From assembly GCA_934591845.1 (NCBI GenBank), contig CAKTPO010000001.1:62001-126000 (forward strand): a stretch of DNA of 64,000 bases, given 5' to 3'. Shown here in pieces: positions 57,334-64,000 of this stretch. The notes beneath the pieces are model-generated. The model was not told the origin of the DNA and did not search any database. It saw nothing but the letters and a program-made list of their open reading frames with translations. The DNA is from an uncultured Oscillospiraceae bacterium (lineage in GTDB: Bacteria; Bacillota; Clostridia; Oscillospirales; Oscillospiraceae). A program made the position numbers and the translations under genes. The first letter of the stretch is position 1. Every line of letters begins with the position of its first letter.

Positions 57334-58464
57334 TTAAATTCTTCTCGCCAGTTTTTCCGAGTATTCCGCCCGGAACTGGGCGAATGTCCCGTTGTCCAAG
57401 GCATCCCGGATACGTTCCATGAGTTTGTTATAAAAATACAAATTGTGCATGACGGACAGCCGCATGGCCAGCATTTCGTCGGCAATAAACAGATGCCGGA
57501 TATATGCCTTGGAGTAGCGGCGGCATACCGGGCAATCACACTTGGGATCGATGGGGCTGGAATCCAGCTGATATTTGGCGTTTTTCAGGTTGATGGCCCC
57601 CTCCCAGGTAAAGAGTCGGGCATGGCGGGCATTCCGGGCGGGCATCACGCAGTCAAAGAAGTCCACGCCCCGGGCCACGGCCTCAATAATATTGGTGGGA
57701 GTACCCACACCCATGAGATACCGGGTCCGGTCTGCCGGCATAAAGGGTTCTACGGCATCGATGATGTCATACATCTCCTGGGCCGTCTCCCCCACTGCCA
57801 AGCCGCCGATGGCATAGCCCGGCAGGTCCAGCTCCGCAATGCGCTTCATATGCTCCACACGAATATCGGCATAGGTGCCGCCCTGGTTGATGCCCCAGAG
57901 CATCTGCTGGGGATTGACGGTACCCGGCAAGCTGTTCAGCCGGGCATTTTCCGCCTTGCAGCGTACCAGCCAGCGGTAGGTTCTGTCCACGCTTTTTTGC
58001 ACATAATCCCGGGGAGAGGGATTTTCAATGCACTCGTCAAAGGCCATGCAGATGTCGCTGCCCAGGTTGGACTGGATCTGCATACTCTCCTCAGGGCCCA
58101 TAAAAATCTTGTGTCCGTCAATATGGGAGGCAAAATACACGCCCTCCTCTTTGATTTTCCGCAGAGAGGACAGACTGAACACCTGGAATCCGCCGGAATC
58201 CGTCAGGATGGGGCCGTCCCAGGTCATGAATTTGTGCAGACCTCCCATCTGCCGCACCACCTGGTCTGTGGGCCGCAGATGCAGGTGATAGGTATTGCTG
58301 AGCTCTACCTGGCAGCCGATATTCTTCAGGTCCGCCGCACTGAGGGCCCCTTTAATGGCCCCCTGGGTGCCTACATTCATAAATACAGGTGTCTGCACCG
58401 TCCCATGGGCGCAGGTAAACACACCCCGGCGGGCTTTTCCCTCGGTTTTTAATAACTGAAACAT
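57334..58464 (-). CDS. tgt: Queuine tRNA-ribosyltransferase
   Basis: A 376-residue enzyme exchanging G34 for preQ1 in tRNAs with GUN anticodons. ILTDSGGFQVFSLSSLRK holds the active-site Asp (about 90). YAIGGLAVGE (about 220) and the nucleophile region in GVDFFDCVMPARNARHARLF (about 275) follow. The zinc site is CDCPVCRRYS plus a downstream His (about 310-340). ATG 58464 lies 18 bases after queA, forming the usual queA-tgt pair. Confidence 0.96.
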   Translation of the reverse strand: MFQLLKTEGKARRGVFTCAHGTVQTPVFMNVGTQGAIKGALSAADLKNIGCQVELSNTYHLHLRPTDQVVRQMGGLHKFMTWDGPILTDSGGFQVFSLSSLRKIKEEGVYFASHIDGHKIFMGPEESMQIQSNLGSDICMAFDECIENPSPRDYVQKSVDRTYRWLVRCKAENARLNSLPGTVNPQQMLWGINQGGTYADIRVEHMKRIAELDLPGYAIGGLAVGETAQEMYDIIDAVEPFMPADRTRYLMGVGTPTNIIEAVARGVDFFDCVMPARNARHARLFTWEGAINLKNAKYQLDSSPIDPKCDCPVCRRYSKAYIRHLFIADEMLAMRLSVMHNLYFYNKLMERIRDALDNGTFAQFRAEYSEKLARRI

Positions 58465-58482
58465 AGCGTCCCTCTTTTATTC

Positions 58483-59511
58483 TCAAATATTGCCAATATA
58501 CATGGCATCCCCAAAGCTAAAGAACCGATAGCGGTTTTCTACGGCGGTCCGGTAGGCATTCAAAACGTGTTCCCGGCCGGCGAAGGCGGAGACCAGCATC
58601 ACCAGGGTGCTTTCCGGCAGATGGAAATTGGTGATGAGGGCATCCATGGCCTTAAAGGTGTAGCCCGGGTAGATGAAAATTTCCGTCCAGCGGGAAGCGG
58701 CCTCAAAGGTTCCGTCCTCTTTGACCAGGGATTCCAGAGTTCGACAGGAAGTGGTGCCAACGCAGATGATCCGGCCACCGGAGGCTTTCGTGTCGTTCAG
58801 GATTTGGGCGGTCTCCTCATTCATCATGCAAAGCTCGCTGTGCATGTGATGCTCCAAGATGTCATCGGCCTTTACGGGACGGAAAGTCCCCAAGCCCACA
58901 TGGAGGGTCACAAAGGCAGTTTTGACACCCTTTTCCCGTATTTTATCCAGCAACTCCTGGGTAAAATGCAGTCCGGCTGTGGGGGCCGCGGCAGAGCCCA
59001 CTTCCCGGGAGTAAACTGTTTGGTAACGCTCCTGGTCCTGTAGCTCCTCTTTGATATAGGGCGGCAGTGGCATTTTTCCCAAACGCTCCAACACCTCCAG
59101 GAAGATGCCGTCGTAATGGAATTCCACCACCCGGTTGCCATCCTCCCGGACTTCTTTTACTACAGCCGTCAACTCACCGTTTCCAAAAATCACTTCGCTA
59201 CCGGGCTGCATCTTTCGTCCGGGCTTGCAAAGGCACTCCCAGCACTTATTCCCCAGATCCCGCAGCAGCAGTACCTCCACTGCACCGCCGGTGGGACGGT
59301 GGCCCAGGAGTCTTGCAGGCAGCACCCGGGAATCGTTCATCACCAGACAGTCCCCGGGGTTTAAGTAATCGATAATATCGTAAAAATGCTTATGCTCCAC
59401 CGCACCCGTGACCCGGTCCAGAGTCATAAGCCGGGAGGCATCCCGCTTTTGCAGAGGGGTCTGGGCGATCAGTTCCTCCGGCAGATCATAATAAAAATCA
59501 TGGGTTTTCAA
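58483..59511 (-). CDS. queA: S-adenosylmethionine:tRNA ribosyltransferase-isomerase
   Basis: A 342-residue enzyme adding the cyclopentane moiety from SAM to preQ1-tRNA, giving epoxyqueuosine. The family start [23 protein letters not shown] is clear (positions about 6-28), followed by [17 protein letters not shown] [35 protein letters not shown] and a C-terminal [19 protein letters not shown]. The start is TTG 59511 with GGAGG 8 bases upstream; the longer frame crosses the promoter. Confidence 0.95.
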   Translation of the reverse strand: MKTHDFYYDLPEELIAQTPLQKRDASRLMTLDRVTGAVEHKHFYDIIDYLNPGDCLVMNDSRVLPARLLGHRPTGGAVEVLLLRDLGNKCWECLCKPGRKMQPGSEVIFGNGELTAVVKEVREDGNRVVEFHYDGIFLEVLERLGKMPLPPYIKEELQDQERYQTVYSREVGSAAAPTAGLHFTQELLDKIREKGVKTAFVTLHVGLGTFRPVKADDILEHHMHSELCMMNEETAQILNDTKASGGRIICVGTTSCRTLESLVKEDGTFEAASRWTEIFIYPGYTFKAMDALITNFHLPESTLVMLVSAFAGREHVLNAYRTAVENRYRFFSFGDAMYIGNI

Positions 59512-59541
59512 TACTGTTTCCTCCGAATCGTAGTTCTTTAT

Positions 59542-59570
59542 AGTATAGTGCATTTTCCCTGTTTTTGCAA
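59542..59570 (-). promoter_or_regulatory. Promoter of queA-tgt
   Basis: Minus-strand TTGCAA (59565-59570), 17 bases, TATACT (59542-59547), about 30 bases before queA. It is divergent from dapA. Confidence 0.78.
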
Positions 59571-59616
59571 CAGACAAAATGGGCCGGAAAAGCATAGACT
59601 GCATGGGAGGGATTTT

Positions 59617-60483
59617 ATGACAAAGCCAATTTTTACAGGGGTCTGCACCGCTCTGGTGACCCCGTTTCTGGAAAACCGGCTCAATACCCCCATGCTCCGG
59701 CAGCTGATCCGGCGGCAGGAGTTAGCGGGGGTGGATGCCCTGCTCATCTGCGGCACCACAGGAGAATCCGCGGCTTTAACGGACACGGAAAAGCTGGAAC
59801 TTTTTAAGACTTCCCGGGAAGCCATTCCGGAGGGTGTTCCCTTTATCGCCGGAACCGGCTCCAATAACACAGCCCACGCCGTGGCCCTGAGTCAGGCCGC
59901 CCAGGAATTGGGGGCAGATGCCCTGCTTGTGGTCAGCCCCTACTATAATAAGGCAACAGAAGAGGGCCTGTACCGGCACTACCGCCACATTGCCGAAGCC
60001 GTTTCCATACCGGTGATCCTTTACAATGTTCCCAGCCGAACAGGGCTGGACATTCCTGTCTCCATCTACCAAAAGTTGGCGGAAATCCCCAATATTGTGG
60101 GTGTAAAGGAAGCCAGTGCCGACATTCGAAAAATCGCCTGGACCCGGCACCAATGCCCCCGGGATTTTTCTGTTTGGTGCGGCAATGACGATCTGGCCGT
60201 CCCCGCCCTTTCTCTGGGGGCATCGGGTGTTATTTCTGTTGTTTCCAACGTGGAGCCGGAACTGACCCGGGCCATGACGAAAGCGGCACTGGACGGCGAC
60301 TTTGACACGGCCTCGGACCTGCAATGCAAGCTTCTGCCCTTGATCCAGGCCCTGTTTCGGGAAGTAAATCCGGTGCCTGTGAAAGAAGCCTTGAAGCAGA
60401 TCGGGTTGGACTGCGGCAGCTGCCGTCTGCCCCTGGGCAATGCCAGTCCGGAAACAAAGGAAGCCCTGGCTTCCCTGCTGTAA
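59617..60483 (+). CDS. dapA: 4-hydroxy-tetrahydrodipicolinate synthase
   Basis: A 288-residue TIM-barrel aldolase condensing pyruvate with aspartate semialdehyde, the first committed step to diaminopimelate and lysine, and to dipicolinate in spores. [15 protein letters not shown] (about 42), VLYN-type [16 protein letters not shown] with the proton-relay Tyr (about 132) and the Schiff-base Lys in [11 protein letters not shown] (about 160) are present. GGGAGG lies 6 bases before ATG 59617. It is a single gene ending at a perfect inverted-repeat terminator. Confidence 0.95.
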   Translation: MTKPIFTGVCTALVTPFLENRLNTPMLRQLIRRQELAGVDALLICGTTGESAALTDTEKLELFKTSREAIPEGVPFIAGTGSNNTAHAVALSQAAQELGADALLVVSPYYNKATEEGLYRHYRHIAEAVSIPVILYNVPSRTGLDIPVSIYQKLAEIPNIVGVKEASADIRKIAWTRHQCPRDFSVWCGNDDLAVPALSLGASGVISVVSNVEPELTRAMTKAALDGDFDTASDLQCKLLPLIQALFREVNPVPVKEALKQIGLDCGSCRLPLGNASPETKEALASLL

Positions 60484-60487
60484 AAAA

Positions 60488-60515
60488 CTACGCCGGAGGG
60501 ATCCCTCCGGCGTAG
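60488..60515. terminator. Bidirectional terminator
   Basis: CTACGCCGGAGGGA and TCCCTCCGGCGTAG form a perfect 28-base palindrome between dapA and tyrS. Six A precede it, serving as the T-run for tyrS on the minus strand. Confidence 0.9.
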
Positions 60516-60521
60516 AACGTC

Positions 60522-61745
60522 TTATTTCAGGATTGCTTTGTGGAATACCTTCTTGCCCTTGCGGAGCTTCACGCCCTGCTGAAGCATTTCCCGGGTCACT
60601 TCAAACTTGATGTCCGTTACTTTCTCATCGTTGACGGACACGCCGCCGCCCGCCACGTTCTTCCGGGCATCGCCGTTGGAGCTTGCCAGACCACAGGCCA
60701 CCATCAGGCTCAGAAGACCGATTTTGCCATCGGTCAGCTGCTCCTCCGTCAGTTCGGTGGTGGGGAGGTTTGCGTCGTTGCCGTCACCGGAGAACAGAGC
60801 CTTGGCGGAAGCCTGGGCTTTCAGGGCCTCCTCCTCGCCGTGAACCAGCTTGGTCAGTTCAAAGGCCAGGATTTCCTTGGCATCGTTGATTTTAGAATCT
60901 TTCCAGCCGTCCATTTCATCAATCTGTTCCAGAGGCAGGAAAGTCAGCATCCGGATGCACTTCATAACATCGGCATCGTCCACGTTCCGCCAGTACTGGT
61001 AGAACTCGTAGGGGCTGGTCTTATTGGGGTCCAGCCACACGGCACCTCTGGCGGTCTTGCCCATCTTCTTGCCCTCGGAGTTGAGGAGCAGGGTGATGGT
61101 CATGGCGTGAGCATCCTTGCCCAGTTTTCTACGAATCAGCTCCGTACCGCCCAGCATGTTGCTCCACTGGTCATTGCCGCCAAACTGCATGTTGCAGCCG
61201 TAGTGCTGGAAGAGGTAGTAGAAGTCGTAGGACTGCATGGGCATGTAGTTGAATTCCAGGAAGCTCAGGCCCTTTTCCATCCGCTGCTTGAAGCACTCGG
61301 CCCGGAGCATGTTGTTCACGGAGAAGCAGGCTCCCACGTCCCGGATGAAGTCAATGTAATTGAGGTTCAGCAGCCAGTCGGCATTGTTCACCATCTGGGC
61401 CTTGCCTTCTCCGAACTCGATAAACCGCTCCATCTGCTTTTTGAAGCAAGCGCAGTTGTGGTCAATGGTCTCCCGGGTCATCATGGAGCGCATGTCGGTC
61501 CGGCCGGAGGGGTCACCGATCATGGCAGTGCCGCCGCCAATCAGGGCAATGGGCTTGTTTCCTGCCATCTGCAGCCGCTTCATAAGGCACAGAGCCATAA
61601 AATGGCCTACATGGAGAGAATCGGCCGTGGGGTCAAAGCCGATATAGAACGTTGCCTTGCCGTTATCCACCATTTCCCGAATTTCTTCCTCGTTGGTCAC
61701 CTGGGCGATCAGTCCACGGGCCACCAATTCATCATAAATTTTCAT
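60522..61745 (-). CDS. tyrS: Tyrosine-tRNA ligase
   Basis: A 407-residue class I synthetase charging tRNA-Tyr. The HIGH-type motif is HVGHF in ADSLHVGHFMALCLM (about 45), the tyrosine/tRNA region DFIRDVGACFSVN, GGNDQWSNMLGG (about 195) and the KMSKS-type motif KKMGKTARGAVWLD (about 235). A C-terminal S4 domain (VAGGGVSVNDEKVTDIKFEV) is present. ATG 61745 has AAAGGA 8 bases upstream. Expression is controlled by the T-box leader. Confidence 0.96.
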   Translation of the reverse strand: MKIYDELVARGLIAQVTNEEEIREMVDNGKATFYIGFDPTADSLHVGHFMALCLMKRLQMAGNKPIALIGGGTAMIGDPSGRTDMRSMMTRETIDHNCACFKKQMERFIEFGEGKAQMVNNADWLLNLNYIDFIRDVGACFSVNNMLRAECFKQRMEKGLSFLEFNYMPMQSYDFYYLFQHYGCNMQFGGNDQWSNMLGGTELIRRKLGKDAHAMTITLLLNSEGKKMGKTARGAVWLDPNKTSPYEFYQYWRNVDDADVMKCIRMLTFLPLEQIDEMDGWKDSKINDAKEILAFELTKLVHGEEEALKAQASAKALFSGDGNDANLPTTELTEEQLTDGKIGLLSLMVACGLASSNGDARKNVAGGGVSVNDEKVTDIKFEVTREMLQQGVKLRKGKKVFHKAILK

Positions 61746-61819
61746 TTTTCTCATCCTTTCCCAGGTCCTGTCCGGAAACTGGCAGCATACCAAACAGCAG
61801 ATTTCGGATTCGGCCTGAT

Positions 61820-62080
61820 AAAAAATAAGCGCCCTCTGTCCATTAAAAGACAGAGGGCGCATAAAGCACGGTACCACCTCAGTTTGGGAGAGCCTCACAA
61901 CCCACCCCTCATGCCGCCCCGCAGGCGGCGACGCTGTATCGGGCGCACCCGTCTTTCCCTACTGTTGCTTCAGGAAAGCCGCTCCGGGAGGTATGTTCTG
62001 CATAGGTTCCTGCCGCCTCGCACCCTCCGGCGGCTCTCTGAAAGGGATTCACTAAGCATACTTTTTCCCATCTCTGCGTT
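61820..62080 (-). promoter_or_regulatory. T-box riboswitch leader of tyrS
   Basis: On the minus strand the T-box core GAGGTGGTACCGTG lies at 61867-61881; TGGT would pair with the ACCA end of uncharged tRNA-Tyr. Downstream is the terminator stem GCGCCCTCTGTC/GACAGAGGGCGC (61829-61860) with a T-run (61819-61826). Upstream arms at about 61900-62060 include GC-rich stems as in stem I to III. Two Tyr triplets, UAC (61991-61993) and UAU (62002-62004), are candidates for the specifier. Confidence 0.92.
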
Positions 62081-62087
62081 GTGACGT

Positions 62088-62116
62088 ATTGTAACAGAAG
62101 CCCAGCCCTTTGTCAA
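62088..62116 (-). promoter_or_regulatory. Promoter of the tyrS T-box transcript
   Basis: Minus-strand TTGACA (62111-62116), 17 bases, TACAAT (62088-62093), just upstream of the T-box region and 20 bases past the recN stop. Confidence 0.85.
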
Positions 62117-62136
62117 GCAGCAAAATGCCGAAGTTT

Positions 62137-63789
62137 TCAGGGTTGTAATAGCATTTCTTCTGCACTTTTTAACGTAATTTCTGTAATATTGGTTCCTCCA
62201 ATGATTCTGGCCAGTTCTTGCTTCCGGCCCTCTCGGTCCAAAGGAGTCACCGTTGTAAAGGTTCTTCCGTCGTGCTCAGACTTGGCAATGAGCATATGGG
62301 TATCCGCCAGGGCGGCCAATTGGGGCAGATGGGTCACGCACAGCACTTGCTTATGCTTTGCCAGAGAGCGCAGCTTTTCCGCAATGCGCTGGGCGGCTCT
62401 GCCGGATACACCGGTATCCACCTCGTCAAAAATCAAGGTATCCACCGCATCCTTTTCCGCCAGAACGTTTTTCATAGAGAGCATGATTCGGGCCAACTCG
62501 CCGCCGGAGGCCACCTTGCTCAGAGGCTTCAAATCCTCACCGGCATTGGCAGACAGATAAAAGGCCACCAGATCCGCACCGTCAGCCCCCAGTTCCGTTT
62601 CCCGGAACCGGCACTGAAACTGCACCCGGGGCATATCCAGCTGCCGCAGCTCCGAAAGGATTTTTTCTGCCAGCACTTTCCCTTTTTCCTGACGGTCCTT
62701 CCGCAGGAGCATGGCCGCCTCCCAGGCGGCTTTTTCCTTTGCGGAAAGCTTCTTTTTCAGCTGCTCCACCCGGTCGTCCGCAAACTCGATTTCATCCAGT
62801 TCTTTCCGGGCATTTTCCAGGTATTCCAGGATTTCCTGGCAGGTGGTGCCGTATTTCCGGCGAAGTCTGTGAATGATGTCCAGCCGGGACTCGATTTGTT
62901 CCAGCTCGTCGGCGGAATAGCTCAGCTCCTCCAACGCATCCCGAACTTCGTCGGCAATATCCTGAACCTGGTATTTAAGGTCTGTAAGCCGCTCCTGAAA
63001 CGCCGTATAATCATCACTGTATCGGGCAATGCGGCCCAGGGCATAGGCCGCTTGGGCAAGCAATGCCGCCGCACCGTCAGAGTCATCGCCACCCAAAAGG
63101 GACTCTGCGGCTTCTTCCAGCCCTTGAGAAAGTTTCTCGGAATTTTGCAGCAGTTTTCTGCGCTGCTCCAATTCCTCGTCCTCTCCTGCCTTCAAATCCG
63201 CCTTTTCGATTTCCTCTACCTGATACTTGAGGGTCTCCATCCGGCGAAGTTTCTCCCCCTCGTCCATGGTCATCCGGTCGATTTCCCGGCGAAGGGCACT
63301 GACGGCGGCGAATTTTTCCCGATAGTCCTGCAAAAGGGACTCGTTATCCGCAAAGGCATCCAGAAAACGCAAGTGGTTTTCTTCATCAAACAGTGTGGCA
63401 GAATCATGCTGACCGTGAATATTGATAAGCTCAAGTCCCAGCTTCTGCAAAATGGACACGGTAACCAGGCTGCCGTTTACCCGGCAGACATTTTTACCGT
63501 CCATGAAAATATCCCGCTGGATCACGGTTTCTTCATCATACTCCACGCCATTCTCCCCAAACCAGGGAAAGTTCGGAACGTTGGTAAACACCGCCCGGAC
63601 GGATGCTTTATTGGTTCCGGTGCGGATCATGTCCCGGTAGGCCCGTTTGCCCAGAATGGCGGAGATGGCATCGATCACAATGGATTTACCGGCACCGGTC
63701 TCACCGGTGAGAACGTTAAAACCCGGGTCAAAGGAGATGTCCGCCTGCTCAATTACCGCAATATTTTCAATGTGCAATAGGCTCAGCAA
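62137..63789 (-). CDS. recN: DNA repair protein RecN
   Basis: A 550-residue SMC-like ATPase recruited to double-strand breaks. It has an N-terminal Walker A in LTGETGAGKSIVIDAISAIL (about 30), a coiled-coil middle (about 160-370, rich in Glu/Lys/Leu) and the C-terminal signature VASGGELARIMLSMKNVL plus Walker B LIFDEVDTGVSG (about 465). The start is TTG 63789 with AGGAG 8 bases upstream. It follows argR in the conserved argR-recN order of Firmicutes. Confidence 0.95.
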   Translation of the reverse strand: MLSLLHIENIAVIEQADISFDPGFNVLTGETGAGKSIVIDAISAILGKRAYRDMIRTGTNKASVRAVFTNVPNFPWFGENGVEYDEETVIQRDIFMDGKNVCRVNGSLVTVSILQKLGLELINIHGQHDSATLFDEENHLRFLDAFADNESLLQDYREKFAAVSALRREIDRMTMDEGEKLRRMETLKYQVEEIEKADLKAGEDEELEQRRKLLQNSEKLSQGLEEAAESLLGGDDSDGAAALLAQAAYALGRIARYSDDYTAFQERLTDLKYQVQDIADEVRDALEELSYSADELEQIESRLDIIHRLRRKYGTTCQEILEYLENARKELDEIEFADDRVEQLKKKLSAKEKAAWEAAMLLRKDRQEKGKVLAEKILSELRQLDMPRVQFQCRFRETELGADGADLVAFYLSANAGEDLKPLSKVASGGELARIMLSMKNVLAEKDAVDTLIFDEVDTGVSGRAAQRIAEKLRSLAKHKQVLCVTHLPQLAALADTHMLIAKSEHDGRTFTTVTPLDREGRKQELARIIGGTNITEITLKSAEEMLLQP

Positions 63790-63803
63790 GGTTCTCTCTC
63801 CTT

Positions 63804-64000
63804 TTAGCGGATCACCGCTTTGATCTCTCCACAGAAAGCAGCCGCAGCGGCGGCATCCCGCATAACGATGACCACCGTATCGTCACCGGCCAGAGTGCCC
63901 AGAACCACACTGATTTTCATGGCATCCAGGGCAGACCCGGCAGCACTGGCCAGACCCGGCAGGGTATGAATGACGATGAGGTTTTCCGCATAGTCAATGC
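63804..64000 (-). CDS. argR: Arginine repressor ArgR, C-terminal part
   Basis: The last 64 residues of a protein running off the window. They match the ArgR arginine-binding, hexamer-forming domain: AENLIVIHTLPGLASAAGSA (close to the family ENLxVIKTxPGxA) and VVLGTLAGDDTVVIVMRDA, where the GTLAGDDT Asp pair binds arginine. The N-terminal winged helix is outside. ArgR represses arginine synthesis and activates catabolism. It ends 14 bases before the recN start, so the two are co-transcribed. Confidence 0.92.
   Translation of the reverse strand, partial: IDYAENLIVIHTLPGLASAAGSALDAMKISVVLGTLAGDDTVVIVMRDAAAAAAFCGEIKAVIR

Noticed and set aside
1-64000. Prophage, transposase-bearing insertion sequence, CRISPR array or defence island
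   Set aside because: None of the signature genes or arrays was seen. Genes are chromosomal and conserved in type, and the only mobile-looking DNA is the gene-less 161-bp element.

Overview
The window reads as chromosomal DNA from an anaerobic, probably spore-related member of the Clostridia (Firmicutes), most likely an Oscillospirales/Ruminococcaceae-type gut bacterium. The signs are moderately GC-rich coding sequence, AGGAGG-type ribosome sites with many TTG starts, SigA-type promoters (TTGACA/TTGCNN, 17-base spacer, often TGCTATAAT), a T-box tyrS leader, a SipL-like SPOCS/LysM protein, SleB-type and DegV proteins, the classic gdpP-rplI-dnaB and argR-recN neighbourhoods, and a three-subunit [FeFe]-hydrogenase. 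No prophage, transposase gene, CRISPR array or rRNA was seen; it is mostly core genome.

Layout. 1-1,000: two serine tRNA genes and a GtrA-like membrane protein. 1,100-4,180: D-lactate dehydrogenase, the first copy of a 161-bp inverted-repeat element, a SipL-like protein and a 49-residue membrane peptide. 4,231-9,357: branched-chain amino acid ABC operon livKHMGF, headed by a newly noted 46-codon ORF with a near-consensus promoter. 9,464-15,344: a PBP / FHA-FtsW pair, endonuclease IV, a WYL regulator, a lipoprotein and a DUF1294 protein. 15,367-21,418: two FAD oxidoreductases, YlmH, DUF896, YgiQ radical SAM. 21,436-27,737: purine permease, two peptidases (with the second 161-bp element), SecG, RF2. 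27,752-33,670: RACo-like ASKHA protein, MATE transporter, tRNA-Ser(CGA), DegV, MarR, D,D-carboxypeptidase. 33,799-40,978: an unusual regulator, GT4 glycosyltransferase, cardiolipin synthase, iron-sulfur flavoprotein, a surface protein and a nitroreductase. 40,979-48,623: a likely six-gene operon gdpP-rplI-dnaB-tilS-hpt-ftsH. 48,690-51,693: a long leader, RNase J and Dus. 51,698-55,818: hydCBA. 56,019-64,000: a C39-like/SleB fusion, queA-tgt, dapA, T-box tyrS, recN and the end of argR.

How the parts fit. Nutrient uptake (amino acids, purines, peptides), fermentation redox balance (D-LDH, hydrogenase), envelope building (PBP/FtsW, DacF-like, Cls, GT4, SleB-like) and the translation apparatus (three tRNA-Ser, TilS, Tgt/QueA, Dus, TyrS, RF2, L9, YlmH) dominate. 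The c-di-AMP hydrolase gene heads a housekeeping operon that ends with the FtsH protease.

The least ordinary signals are: the pair of equal-length 161-bp hairpin elements with compensatory base changes, each beside a stop codon; a motif from their ends that recurs at other leaders; the 46-codon ORF and switch-like hairpins before livK; the long structured-looking leader of RNase J; a regulator with what looks like a degenerate GGDEF fold; a C39-like/SleB fusion; and a RACo protein lacking both its ferredoxin domain and corrinoid neighbours. All calls are from reading the sequence; no database search was run.
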